Part shown: piece by piece, positions 16,746 through 25,504 of the stretch
Numbering within the stretch: position 1 is the stretch's first letter
How the letters are laid out: the number at the start of each line of letters is the position of its first letter
DNA from: an uncultured Acetobacteraceae bacterium
Lineage (GTDB): Bacteria; Pseudomonadota; Alphaproteobacteria; Acetobacterales; Acetobacteraceae
Reading direction: 5' to 3'
DNA length: 37,563 nt
NCBI GenBank assembly: GCA_903847525.1
Contig: CAINEA010000067.1
Span: 1 to 37,563 of the forward strand
Notes under the pieces: generated by a model
Told to the model about the DNA's origin: nothing
The model's input: only the letters and a program-made list of their open reading frames with translations
Databases searched by the model: none
Translations under genes and position numbers: made by a program

Positions 16746-17377
16746 CAGTTGTTCCTCCCGATGGCTTCGGCCCTGAGTTGTTCCGCAAGCTCAACCGCAG
16801 AGCATCCGCGGCGCTGGCGTTCAGCCTCCCAATGCTCGATCGCGTCGAACCAGTTGGTTTTTTCCTCGCTCTGAATTTCCATCTGCCCACGGGCCTCGGC
16901 GAGAGCGCAGAGCAGTTGCCGCGCGGTTCGGATCGGCATAGTCATGGCATCGTCATACCCGATGCCGAGTTCCCCCATCAGCGTCGAGAGCAGATTGACC
17001 CACCACGGGGATGCGATGGTACGAGACTCGCCGGCTTTGCCCGATGAGACAACCGACGGACCTGCGGTCTGGTATTTGAACCACTCCACGAAACGGTTGG
17101 ACTCGTCGGCCAGTGCGAGCCGGCGGCACGCGCGAGCCCACAGCCGAAAGAAAGGCCGCGCCCACCAGCTTGCGAGCCCGCTACGGGCAGCCTGAGTCGA
17201 TTGCGAGCAGACGAAAATGGCCAGCGACAACTCGGCGAGGTGGTCGCCGGAGTCGATGCCGCACACGAACACCGATTCGAGGTCGGCGAGCAGGAAGACA
17301 TGCCCGAGGGTCAGCGGTTGGAGCCGCAGTCTCAGGCACGTCACGGGCCGTGCGTCGAGTTTCCAGCAATCGAGCAT
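16745..17377 (-). CDS. Tail assembly chaperone candidate (210 aa)
   Basis: Lies between the major tail protein candidate and tape measure gene. Confidence 0.5.
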   Translation of the reverse strand: MLDCWKLDARPVTCLRLRLQPLTLGHVFLLADLESVFVCGIDSGDHLAELSLAIFVCSQSTQAARSGLASWWARPFFRLWARACRRLALADESNRFVEWFKYQTAGPSVVSSGKAGESRTIASPWWVNLLSTLMGELGIGYDDAMTMPIRTARQLLCALAEARGQMEIQSEEKTNWFDAIEHWEAERQRRGCSAVELAEQLRAEAIGRNN

Positions 17378-17381
17378 TGGA

Positions 17382-17927
17382 TCAGGTGGTGATCGCTGCG
17401 GTCAGGCCAGTGATGCTGGTGGTGGACATGAATCGTTTCATCGGAAGCGTCATCGTCGCATGTCCTGAATTGCTGAGTTTCCAGGATCCGCCTCCAGAAT
17501 AGATCCAACGGTTAAGAGTGACACCGCTACCACCGCTGTTGAATGCGCCATACGTACCATCGCACAGCCCGCCAGCGCTGCCGTCGACTGTTCCACCGGC
17601 CGGTATGTACGGTAACCCTGTGATCGCAACCGAAGATCCGAGCGCTGGAAGCGGTGCCGACAACGCAGCGAGCGCCTGAGTTGTTGTGCCCTCTGGAACG
17701 AGGTCGAATGTGCATTCGAGATACTCACCGGACATGATCAGGCCGGTATATTCACCGGTAGTTCCTTTGATCATATCCTCCTGAGCATGGTGCGTCATGT
17801 TGGCGCTTGAAATGTTCGGAGACGTATATCCCGAAATCGCAGACCCCGTTCCGTTTGGTGGATAAAGAACGAAGGTCGCCGGCACACCAAAGACGTGTGC
17901 TTTATTGAGCTGGGTAGGAGTTGACAT
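17382..17927 (-). CDS. Major tail protein candidate (181 aa)
   Basis: Position upstream of chaperone/TMP; Gly/Thr/Ser-rich structural composition. Confidence 0.55.
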   Translation of the reverse strand: MSTPTQLNKAHVFGVPATFVLYPPNGTGSAISGYTSPNISSANMTHHAQEDMIKGTTGEYTGLIMSGEYLECTFDLVPEGTTTQALAALSAPLPALGSSVAITGLPYIPAGGTVDGSAGGLCDGTYGAFNSGGSGVTLNRWIYSGGGSWKLSNSGHATMTLPMKRFMSTTSITGLTAAITT

Positions 17928-17947
17928 ATTGGAAAATTGGTCGGTTG

Positions 17948-18418
17948 TTAAACTGCGGTTTCAGAAACTGGAGCGCACTCAACCTCCAGCGCGAGAGACG
18001 ACACCCAAGAGCGGCCGTCGATTGCTAGATTCTGGTCGGTGGCCATGAGCAAAAAGCAGGCGAACCCGGGTAGGAGTGAGAGTGCGGTCACGGCGGTGTC
18101 CCGGTCCATGAACAACTCGAAGACGGCGCTGGCATGCTCGTCGTGATCGCCCTCCGTGGTGTCTTCGGCGTTGGAGACCACTTGCAGGTCAATGAAGCAT
18201 CGCCAGCCGCCACCGGGCCATGCCGTGCGCGTCGCGCGGTCGCAGTGGACGAGGATTTTAGGCAACGGTGTCGAGGAAACCTCGGCGTCGAGATCGTTGC
18301 CAGCCGGCCCTCGGTTGACCGTTGGAACGATTGATCCGCCGTCGATCCAATCGAAGCCTTGCTGCGCGAGGTAGTACGCAATCTTCTTCGCGCAGAGATG
18401 GGTGATGTTGTTGCCCAT
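17948..18418 (-). CDS. Tail terminator/completion candidate (156 aa)
   Basis: Start at MGNNITHLCAKKIAYYLAQQ; position between neck gene and major tail protein. Confidence 0.5.
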   Translation of the reverse strand: MGNNITHLCAKKIAYYLAQQGFDWIDGGSIVPTVNRGPAGNDLDAEVSSTPLPKILVHCDRATRTAWPGGGWRCFIDLQVVSNAEDTTEGDHDEHASAVFELFMDRDTAVTALSLLPGFACFLLMATDQNLAIDGRSWVSSLALEVECAPVSETAV

Positions 18419-18419
18419 G

Positions 18420-19070
18420 TTATTTCGCGTTGTGACGGTCTGCGTCCTCCTGCATTTTGCGGGCGAGATAGACCTGCATGTCTTTCGTCGCGAAATCAAA
18501 ACCGGCTTGGAGAGCGGTGACGACGCGCGGGTCGATCTGCTGCCCGGACGGCTTGTTCTCCGTGAGCGTGTAGGTCCATTCCGCAACAGGATCCCAGCCG
18601 GATTTCGCTGGCGTGGCCCCGCCTTTTTGCTTCACGCGCGGTCCCGTTTCGGTCGAGCGAAGACCGAAGGAGGCTGCGAGTTTACGCATCGGGATCAGCC
18701 AACCGGCTGCCAGAGATCCGACGGCACGAAGACGACCTTTTCCTTTCGCGAGCGCTTCGGCCTGGGTGAGCGGCGGCTGGCCACGGCTCGCGCGGTTCGC
18801 TTGAACGAGATTGATCAGGTTGCGGTCTGGCCCGTAGGCGTACCGCCGGACGGTCTTGCCTTTCCTGTTCACACGTTCCGAAACCAGCGAAGCTCCGATT
18901 GCAGCCATCACGGCCCCGCGGTCTGCCCTGGGTGTCGCTTGAAACGCGGCCAGCACGATGTCAAAAGCCTTCCGGTTTATGACCTCCGCAATCGTCCGTT
19001 TCGTCCGGCCCATGTACTCGATGAGCGTCCGCTGGAACTCCGACTGGTCGATGTGGAGCGTGGGGGTCAT
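18420..19070 (-). CDS. HK97-gp10-like neck/minor tail component candidate (216 aa)
   Basis: Position and basic composition. Confidence 0.5.
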   Translation of the reverse strand: MTPTLHIDQSEFQRTLIEYMGRTKRTIAEVINRKAFDIVLAAFQATPRADRGAVMAAIGASLVSERVNRKGKTVRRYAYGPDRNLINLVQANRASRGQPPLTQAEALAKGKGRLRAVGSLAAGWLIPMRKLAASFGLRSTETGPRVKQKGGATPAKSGWDPVAEWTYTLTENKPSGQQIDPRVVTALQAGFDFATKDMQVYLARKMQEDADRHNAK

Positions 19071-19558
19071 CGGTTCACGTCCCCGAGTTCCAGAACGATG
19101 TAAGCGCCCTGCATGTTCATTTTCGCAGAGTCGATTCGGTATTGTTTCCCGCGAAATGTGAGGCGCTTCCCGGCCACCGGTTGCCGCAGTTGGTTTTGGT
19201 CGTCGGTGTATTCGAGATTCCCGCCGGACTGGTTTTGTAGGTTGCCGCCGTCCTCGGTCCCGATGACCTGATCTCCAGCCGTGGCCGAGCCGGCAGCGGA
19301 GTCCATGGTGACGTCGCCGGAATCAGTGGTGATGAGCGTGGTGTCGGAGAGCTTCCAGATCGCCCAGCGAACGAGAAGACGCAGGCCCGGGTTGCCCTCA
19401 AATCCGCCCGCCTTGAGCGCGTAGGAGTCCAGCCCATTCGACGGGATGCATGGGATCCAAACGCCGCGCCAGAGAAACTGTTGAGCCCGGGACGTGGAGG
19501 CGTCGCAGCGGGCTTCTACCGTTTTCAGTGCTCGTTCGATGGCGGGGGCGAGGCTCAT
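19067..19558 (-). CDS. Head-tail connector candidate (163 aa)
   Basis: Position; RLTFRGKQYRIDSAKMNMQGAYIVLELGD C-terminus. Confidence 0.5.
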   Translation of the reverse strand: MSLAPAIERALKTVEARCDASTSRAQQFLWRGVWIPCIPSNGLDSYALKAGGFEGNPGLRLLVRWAIWKLSDTTLITTDSGDVTMDSAAGSATAGDQVIGTEDGGNLQNQSGGNLEYTDDQNQLRQPVAGKRLTFRGKQYRIDSAKMNMQGAYIVLELGDVNR

Positions 19559-19773
19559 TTACGCTCCAGCTCCAGTTCGAGGGAATTGATTGTCTTCAAC
19601 GCGTCCCTGCACCACTCCGGCGCTGCCTGCCGGGCTGCCTGCGCGTCCGGTCGAGCCATCAACCGCGCCGAGTTGTCCAGTCGGACGTGAGACTGGCACC
19701 CCGACAGGAGCGTCAACCCAAGCGTCAACAGCAGCGTCCTTGTTTGTGCGGAGTTTTTGAGCGTCAGCTTCAT
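19555..19773 (-). CDS. Small lipoprotein, o-spanin (Rz1-like) candidate (72 aa)
   Basis: LLLTLGLTLLSGCQS lipobox; almost entirely nested in another frame of 19559-19879. Confidence 0.6.
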   Translation of the reverse strand: MKLTLKNSAQTRTLLLTLGLTLLSGCQSHVRLDNSARLMARPDAQAARQAAPEWCRDALKTINSLELELERK

Positions 19774-19879
19774 TTACTTTTGCGGCGTGCGAGTTGAGGG
19801 CGTCGGCGAGTTTTTCAACGAGACCGATTGACGCCGGCAGCATTCTCAGAAATGCGAGGATGGCGGCGATGATGCTCAC
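19559..19879 (-). CDS. N-terminally anchored protein, i-spanin-like candidate (106 aa)
   Basis: GTG start: MSIIAAILAFLRMLPASIGLVEKLADALNSHAAKVNEADAQKL...; GTGA overlap with the upstream gene. Confidence 0.5.
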   Translation of the reverse strand: MSIIAAILAFLRMLPASIGLVEKLADALNSHAAKVNEADAQKLRTNKDAAVDAWVDAPVGVPVSRPTGQLGAVDGSTGRAGSPAGSAGVVQGRVEDNQFPRTGAGA

Positions 19880-20268
19880 GGGGTTTTTGTGAGAAGGTGC
19901 GCCTTGATCGAGAACAAGAAGTCCAAGAGCCACGCGATGCCCTTGTAAATCGGACCGGCCTCGGCGGCGGCGAGCTTCTTGGCGGCTGCGGAATCAGGAC
20001 CCATGCCAGCCTCGATCGCGCTGAACATCGGCTTTGCGACAACGCGCACGGTGGCCATGATTGTGAGCAACGTGAGCAACCACGGATGAGTTCCGGCGAA
20101 CCCCTGGATGAACGGAGCGACCACTGCGCCTGTGGTGTCTGCACCAGCGTATGGAGTCAGGTCTGGGACGGCGTTGGTCTGCGCGTGCGCGACGGTGCAA
20201 CCGAACATCAGCAAAATGCCGAAGGTCAGTGCGATGAGGTGTCCGATGATACTGGTGTTTTTCTTCAT
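19876..20268 (-). CDS. Membrane protein with export-type N-terminus (130 aa)
   Basis: MKKNTSIIGHLIALTFGILLMFGCTVAHAQTN...plus internal hydrophobic segment. Confidence 0.65.
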   Translation of the reverse strand: MKKNTSIIGHLIALTFGILLMFGCTVAHAQTNAVPDLTPYAGADTTGAVVAPFIQGFAGTHPWLLTLLTIMATVRVVAKPMFSAIEAGMGPDSAAAKKLAAAEAGPIYKGIAWLLDFLFSIKAHLLTKTP

Positions 20269-20271
20269 AAA

Positions 20272-20478
20272 TTAGGGGTTGTCTTTGAAATCCTTCCGCA
20301 TCCTTCGGAAATACCAAATCAAGCCGCAGACGGCCGCGCAGAAACCGACGGCATGCGTCACCACGGTCAGGAATTCGTCCGCAATGTGGACCCATTGCAT
20401 GCTGACGCCTCCAACGATTGGCATCGCCGCCTTCGCGGTATCTTGAGCGAATTCCTTCATCTGTTTTTCGGAGTTCAA
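20272..20478 (-). CDS. Holin-like small membrane protein (68 aa)
   Basis: Hydrophobic segment FLTVVTHAVGFCAAVCGLIWYF followed by basic RRMRKDFK tail; next to spanin-like genes. Confidence 0.5.
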   Translation of the reverse strand: MNSEKQMKEFAQDTAKAAMPIVGGVSMQWVHIADEFLTVVTHAVGFCAAVCGLIWYFRRMRKDFKDNP

Positions 20479-22520
20479 TATGACACCGCGGTCAACGGGT
20501 TAGTCGCGGTGATGGTTGCATTAGATACCGCTGTAAGATCTAGCACGGCCCCGGTGGTCGGATTCACGAGTTCCATAACGATGCCGCCGTTTGGTGCGCT
20601 GGCGTCATAGTAAATGCGCCGAATGACGGCCGCTGTGGTGCCTCCAAGCGTGATACGCTGGCCGAACATGTGAGAGGTGTTGAGGTTCACCGAAGAGGCG
20701 TCACCACGAACTATTAGCCCGAGCGTCGGCGTCGAGTAAACCTTGAATGTGTCGCTTCCTGGGCATGATGTTCCTCCTGCGGATATGAAGAATTTAGCCG
20801 CTCCAGTAGTTGAAATTAGTAGGTCTCCGGTCGCGTACTCGATCCCAAAAGGGACATTTGTTCCGGTGAAATAGTGGATCCGGTTGACCGGGTTTGATTG
20901 GTTGAATGCCGTCGAGAAACCAAAGTTATTCCCGGTTGCGATCAGCTTCGCGTTACCCTGAATCGTCGAAGACGAATCGAAATTTGTGCTGATACCGAAT
21001 GAGCTTGTTCCGAACTCGTCTCGGGCGTTGTTGTTTTCGCAGATCAGAGCGTATCTGTAGACCGAAGCGTATGTGTCGGAAAAATATGGGATCGGTTCTA
21101 GAAACAGAGTCTTGGCTGCAAAGCCTCCTGCGAGCGCGATCTTGGCTAGCTTTGCCGAAAACGAATTATTCCGAATCGTCTGAGTTCCCCTTCCTTTTAT
21201 ATAGCACATGCCGTTGCGGGTGACGTTTCCTTCGACGGCAAGAATCGGAGGGTCGGTTAATTCGTAAGGAGTGTTGAATCCATCGGAACTCGTCAAAGGC
21301 TGAGTCTCAATATAGAGCGAAGCGTCGGTGAGCGTGTTATTAGAAACCGTGGTATTTCTCGGGACATTGGATTCACCGCTTACAGGGTAGCCTCCGAAGA
21401 CGCCGATTCCCATTCCTGGAGCAGCATCGAGGTAGATTCTCTCGACGACGTTACATTGAATGGTCGCGTTCCAAGTTCCGATTGCCAAAATTCCAGCAGA
21501 CAGAGCGCCAGAGATGTTCGGCGTATTGGTCACGCTCAAATCGAAGACGCTGTTCCCGGAAATCATGCATCGGTTAACGTACTCGACATGGATTCCCTGT
21601 GCTGCATGAGTGACGGAGTTGTTCACAATCCTGACATCACTGATCGTTGATGACATGTGGGCCGGAAGTGGAGAATACCCAGAAACGTCAATCCCAAGAC
21701 CAGCTCCAGTGGTCAGAGTGCTCGAAACACCGTCGATTATGTTTGCCTCAATCGTGACGTTTGAATCCGTCCCTGGTGTGCAGTCCCAAGATATCGCGTC
21801 GGAGTTCATCGTGCTGGTGATGATATTCCCGTTGATCATCGCCCGATTTGCGATAGATGAAGAAGCGACTACGCCTTGTCGGATGACGAAATAGGCGCAC
21901 TGATATGCCGAGCAATCATAGACGTGAAATCTCTGGATGTCCGACGCTGACCCATGATCCATTACCGTGATGCAATACGGGTGATCTGTCGAAGTTCCGA
22001 AAAAGTGGACGCGTGAAATGTCTATTTTCCCGGATGTCACCTGTAGTTTTCGTGGGTCCGGCCCATTCGACATCGTGAAATTTCCGCCGCCGTCGATTGT
22101 GACTGATCCGGAGCATACGATGTTTCCGATGCCAGAAATGGTTCCCTCGACTCTGACGTGCTCGTATGCCGGTACAGTTACAGTCCCGTCGATTCGGAAT
22201 GTGTAGCCTGGCGGGAACAGGACATCTGTCCCGGATGCCATCGCGGCATTGATTGCGTCGGTGTCATCGGTCGAACCGTCACCAGCGGCCCCGGCGGCCC
22301 GGACATTGACGATACCGAGCGCACCTTTGATGAGTACGCCTGCCGAAATCTTCTTGGTCGTTCCCTTCGACGACATGGTTTTGTCTCCGTACTCGACGAA
22401 CGGAACCACGTCATATTGCGGGTTTACGCTCGTCGCAGAGTTGAGGTCGGAGACTTTGGCGTCAGCACCGAAGGCAACGCGGGCGATGACGAGCAGCAAG
22501 ATTGAAAGGAGACGTTTCAC
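20475..22520 (-). CDS. Pectate-lyase-like beta-helix tailspike (681 aa) with N-terminal signal-like sequence
   Basis: VNVRAAGAAGDGSTDDTDAINAAMASGTDVLFPPGYTFRIDGT; parallel beta-helix-like asparagine-rich repeats; MKRLLSILLLVIARVAFGADA N-terminus. Confidence 0.8.
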   Translation of the reverse strand: MKRLLSILLLVIARVAFGADAKVSDLNSATSVNPQYDVVPFVEYGDKTMSSKGTTKKISAGVLIKGALGIVNVRAAGAAGDGSTDDTDAINAAMASGTDVLFPPGYTFRIDGTVTVPAYEHVRVEGTISGIGNIVCSGSVTIDGGGNFTMSNGPDPRKLQVTSGKIDISRVHFFGTSTDHPYCITVMDHGSASDIQRFHVYDCSAYQCAYFVIRQGVVASSSIANRAMINGNIITSTMNSDAISWDCTPGTDSNVTIEANIIDGVSSTLTTGAGLGIDVSGYSPLPAHMSSTISDVRIVNNSVTHAAQGIHVEYVNRCMISGNSVFDLSVTNTPNISGALSAGILAIGTWNATIQCNVVERIYLDAAPGMGIGVFGGYPVSGESNVPRNTTVSNNTLTDASLYIETQPLTSSDGFNTPYELTDPPILAVEGNVTRNGMCYIKGRGTQTIRNNSFSAKLAKIALAGGFAAKTLFLEPIPYFSDTYASVYRYALICENNNARDEFGTSSFGISTNFDSSSTIQGNAKLIATGNNFGFSTAFNQSNPVNRIHYFTGTNVPFGIEYATGDLLISTTGAAKFFISAGGTSCPGSDTFKVYSTPTLGLIVRGDASSVNLNTSHMFGQRITLGGTTAAVIRRIYYDASAPNGGIVMELVNPTTGAVLDLTAVSNATITATNPLTAVSY

Positions 22521-22939
22521 GGCTTCGGCACGATCGTTCCGAGGTTGTCGATGTTGGCGTCTGCGACAGTCGGATCGAAAGGATCAGGCTGATTTCCTGA
22601 CCCGTCAGGGATGAACCCGTCAAGCTGGAGCAGCCTACGGATCGCCGCTAGCGTCCGCGGGTGGAGCGTATAGAGCTGCTGGAACCGTGCGTTGCCGGCG
22701 GCGTAGAGCTGTGCGGCGGCGGCGGCCCGGCCCTGCGCCTCGAGGTCGTCGGATAACTTGGCGAGGTACGCCGCGGAGTTTGTCGCCCCGTTCGAACGAG
22801 CGATGAAGTCGAGCCCGGGAGTCGCCGGTGCGTTGGTATCTCCGATCAGAGAGAATCCGAGGGAGAATACTAATCCACCGACGAGCGCAATCGCGCACAT
22901 AGTGCCGATCGAGAGAACGAATTGAGCTAGTTTCTTCAT
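22517..22939 (-). CDS. Signal-anchored hypothetical protein (140 aa)
   Basis: MKKLAQFVLSIGTMCAIALVGGLVFSLGFSLIGD. Confidence 0.6.
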   Translation of the reverse strand: MKKLAQFVLSIGTMCAIALVGGLVFSLGFSLIGDTNAPATPGLDFIARSNGATNSAAYLAKLSDDLEAQGRAAAAAQLYAAGNARFQQLYTLHPRTLAAIRRLLQLDGFIPDGSGNQPDPFDPTVADANIDNLGTIVPKP

Positions 22940-22943
22940 GGGA

Positions 22944-24986
22944 TCAGTTGGTGATAAAGAAGTTGACACGGGTTTCAGCGGTGGGAGCGGTTCCGAGATA
23001 GATTGTGAATGAACCCGAGGCGGCAACTGCCTTCACATTCGCTGCCGTCGCATCATTGGTTGCGATGGTGCAGATAATAACCGAGCTGGTTGTAACCAGT
23101 GAATCAGTCACGACGAGCGACGTGGCGGCGGCGGCGAAATTGACCGACCCACTGGTTTTGTTGATCGTCTGCGCACCGGTAATTCCGCCTAACGTAATTG
23201 TCTTTCCAAGCTGAACGTCCCCAGCGACAACAAGTGTTCCAGCGGAATTGATTGATGTTCCGAAATATCCCGTCCTCGGTCTCGTCGCTCCAGATGCGCC
23301 GATGTCAACAAGATTGTCGGAACCAGGAGTGAAATTGCCCGATGTTGTTACGGTCCAATATTTTGCACTGTATCCATACAATCGGAGTCCATAACCCTGC
23401 ACGGTCGTAAGTGCTGCGGGTGGTCCGTCTGGATTTGATCCCATCACCACTGGCCTATACTGTCCAGTTCCACCCGATTCGGCACCAATATGCAATTCGT
23501 TGGTTACCCATTTAAACGTTCCGCGCTCAAAATTGGTCGCATCATAGGCCGTGTTCCACGCCTCGATGACGCTGCCAGCGCCAGTCGCCTTGATCGGGCC
23601 TGCCGAATAAATAGCATTCGGACGATTGCCGCTGATCGTTCCAATCGAAGCCGATGCTTCGTTCATGTAGAGGTTTCCGAACTGGTCGATATTCAGGAGC
23701 ACGGTTCCACTCCCGCTCTTTCCGAAGGTGAAATACTGATTCACCGCATCGAGCAACAAAGTCGGATGGCTCCCCGTGCTAGGGTCTCCGGATTGGATCC
23801 TGACGCTTCGGGTTCCGTTTCCGGTCCCTGCGTTTTGGGTTCCAATCGTCAGAGTGTTGGCGGTCGTCTTCCAATCGAAGACCCCAATCTCGTAGTTGTT
23901 TCCGTCGGTCCATGTGTTGGCCACTCGCAACGCCTGCGCGGTCGTGTTATTCCTCAGGTCCACAGTATTTGCCGCATCCCGGAAAAGATAGGTGTCGGAA
24001 TTCCAGTTGAGGGTTGCAGCACTGGCGAGATTTGCGGCCGTGTTGATCGTCGGAGACGTGATGCTCGCACCGGTGGGAATGGTGACCGTACCCGTGAATG
24101 TAGGGCTCGCAATCGGGGCATACGTCGATGCCGCGGTCCCGGTCGTCAGGTACCCTGGAACCGTCGGGGAACCAGTGAAGGTTGGAGAAGCCAACTTTGC
24201 GTAACCCTGACCAACTACGTAGGCGGTGCTGGCAACCTGCGTGGTCGATGTGTCAACTGCCGCCGTTGGCGTCGTAGGCGTCCCGAGGAGCGATGGGGTG
24301 GTGATGCTCGCACCGGTGGGAATGGTGACCGTACCCGTGAATGTAGGGCTCGCAATCGGGGCATACGTCGATGCCGCGGTCCCGGTCGTTAGGTACCCTG
24401 GAACCGTCGGTGTGCCGGTGAACGTTGGGCTCGCAAGTTTAGCATACGCCTGATTTACAACATAGGCCGTGCTGGCAGCCTGTGTTGTAGCCGTATCAAC
24501 CGCTGCTGTCGGAACCGTCGGTGTACCGGTCAAAGCTGGTGAGGAGAGTTTAGCATAACCCTGACCCACTACGTATGCTGTCGTAGCAAGCTGAGTGGTT
24601 GAAGTATCAACGGCGGCAGTGGGTGCAGACGGAACGCCGGTCAGAGCAGGGCTTGCCAACGGCGCGTATGTGCTGGCCGCTGTAGCTGCGGTGATACCAT
24701 CGGAAATGCTGTAACCCGCCAGCGTGGTCGGCGTGCCCGTGATTTTCGACCATACCAAAGAAGAGAGCCATGATGGGTTGGTGTAGCTGAAATCGGACCG
24801 GATAACGGTTCCATTGGTCGCGATCTGGCCGAAAATGTTGGTGAAGTTCGCGTTGATCTTCGCCATCGCCGACCGCAGCGAATCACCCGTCTGATCGTTC
24901 GGGCTCGACCCGATGTTGACCAGATTCTGCGCGTTGACCGTTGCGGCCAAAAACAGCGCGGATATGAGTCGGAAAATGGAGCGCAT
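22944..24986 (-). CDS. Tail fibre protein (680 aa) with N-terminal signal-like sequence
   Basis: MRSIFRLISALFLAATVNAQNLVNIGSSPNDQTGDSLRSAMAKINANFTNIF; repeated ASPTFTGTPTVP and TAAVDTSTTQVASTAYV collar repeats. Confidence 0.8.
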   Translation of the reverse strand: MRSIFRLISALFLAATVNAQNLVNIGSSPNDQTGDSLRSAMAKINANFTNIFGQIATNGTVIRSDFSYTNPSWLSSLVWSKITGTPTTLAGYSISDGITAATAASTYAPLASPALTGVPSAPTAAVDTSTTQLATTAYVVGQGYAKLSSPALTGTPTVPTAAVDTATTQAASTAYVVNQAYAKLASPTFTGTPTVPGYLTTGTAASTYAPIASPTFTGTVTIPTGASITTPSLLGTPTTPTAAVDTSTTQVASTAYVVGQGYAKLASPTFTGSPTVPGYLTTGTAASTYAPIASPTFTGTVTIPTGASITSPTINTAANLASAATLNWNSDTYLFRDAANTVDLRNNTTAQALRVANTWTDGNNYEIGVFDWKTTANTLTIGTQNAGTGNGTRSVRIQSGDPSTGSHPTLLLDAVNQYFTFGKSGSGTVLLNIDQFGNLYMNEASASIGTISGNRPNAIYSAGPIKATGAGSVIEAWNTAYDATNFERGTFKWVTNELHIGAESGGTGQYRPVVMGSNPDGPPAALTTVQGYGLRLYGYSAKYWTVTTSGNFTPGSDNLVDIGASGATRPRTGYFGTSINSAGTLVVAGDVQLGKTITLGGITGAQTINKTSGSVNFAAAATSLVVTDSLVTTSSVIICTIATNDATAANVKAVAASGSFTIYLGTAPTAETRVNFFITN
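24058..24167. repeat. 110-bp direct repeat copy 1 (spacing 243 bp)
   Basis: gtgatgctcgcaccggtgggaatgg...ccgtcgg, one mismatch to copy 2. Confidence 0.9.
24301..24410. repeat. 110-bp direct repeat copy 2
   Basis: Matches 24058-24167 with one C/T difference. Confidence 0.9.
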
Positions 24987-25093
24987 GGGTCTTCTATTTT
25001 GCGTCTTCAATGCGGGGCGGCCGGACCATAAAAACCGACCGCCCCGCTGAAATGCCACACCGCGCGGAAGACGACGCGACGGGGGCAAGTGAC

Positions 25094-25474
25094 TTACGTT
25101 GTCTTCTTGCTCGCAATGAGAGTCACGGAACAAGCGAACGACGGCGTGGTTCCAGCGATGGTACCGATGGCACGGATGAATTTCCGGACGTTGCGCAGGT
25201 CGATTTTGAGCGTGGCTGGATCTGTCAGCGCAGCGGTTACCTGCGTGAACGTGTAGCCGCTAACGTCGGCGTAGCTGGAGTCATCGGCCGAATCCTGGAT
25301 TTTCACGTCCAGAGTCGGAGTAGTGCCGCTGGTAATGCCATTGGCGAGATTGACCATTGCAAGGCCCTCATACGTCGAGACGTTGACGCCTGTACCGGTG
25401 GCGGTTGTGGTGCGTGCAGCAGGAGCCAAGAGGGTCTTGGAAGTCGTGCTGCCTGCGATGTCGAAATTGATCAT
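25094..25474 (-). CDS. Capsid-associated/decoration protein candidate (126 aa)
   Basis: MINFDIAGSTTSKTLLAPAARTTTATGTGVNVSTYEG; directly downstream of MCP. Confidence 0.6.
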   Translation of the reverse strand: MINFDIAGSTTSKTLLAPAARTTTATGTGVNVSTYEGLAMVNLANGITSGTTPTLDVKIQDSADDSSYADVSGYTFTQVTAALTDPATLKIDLRNVRKFIRAIGTIAGTTPSFACSVTLIASKKTT

Positions 25475-25504
25475 GGGGTGTTATTCCTTTCGGGTTTCGA
25501 TGGA

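Noticed and set aside
23490-24392. Plus-strand 300-aa ORF opposite the fibre gene
   Set aside because: Antisense to the fibre repeats; its own repeats simply mirror the fibre repeats.
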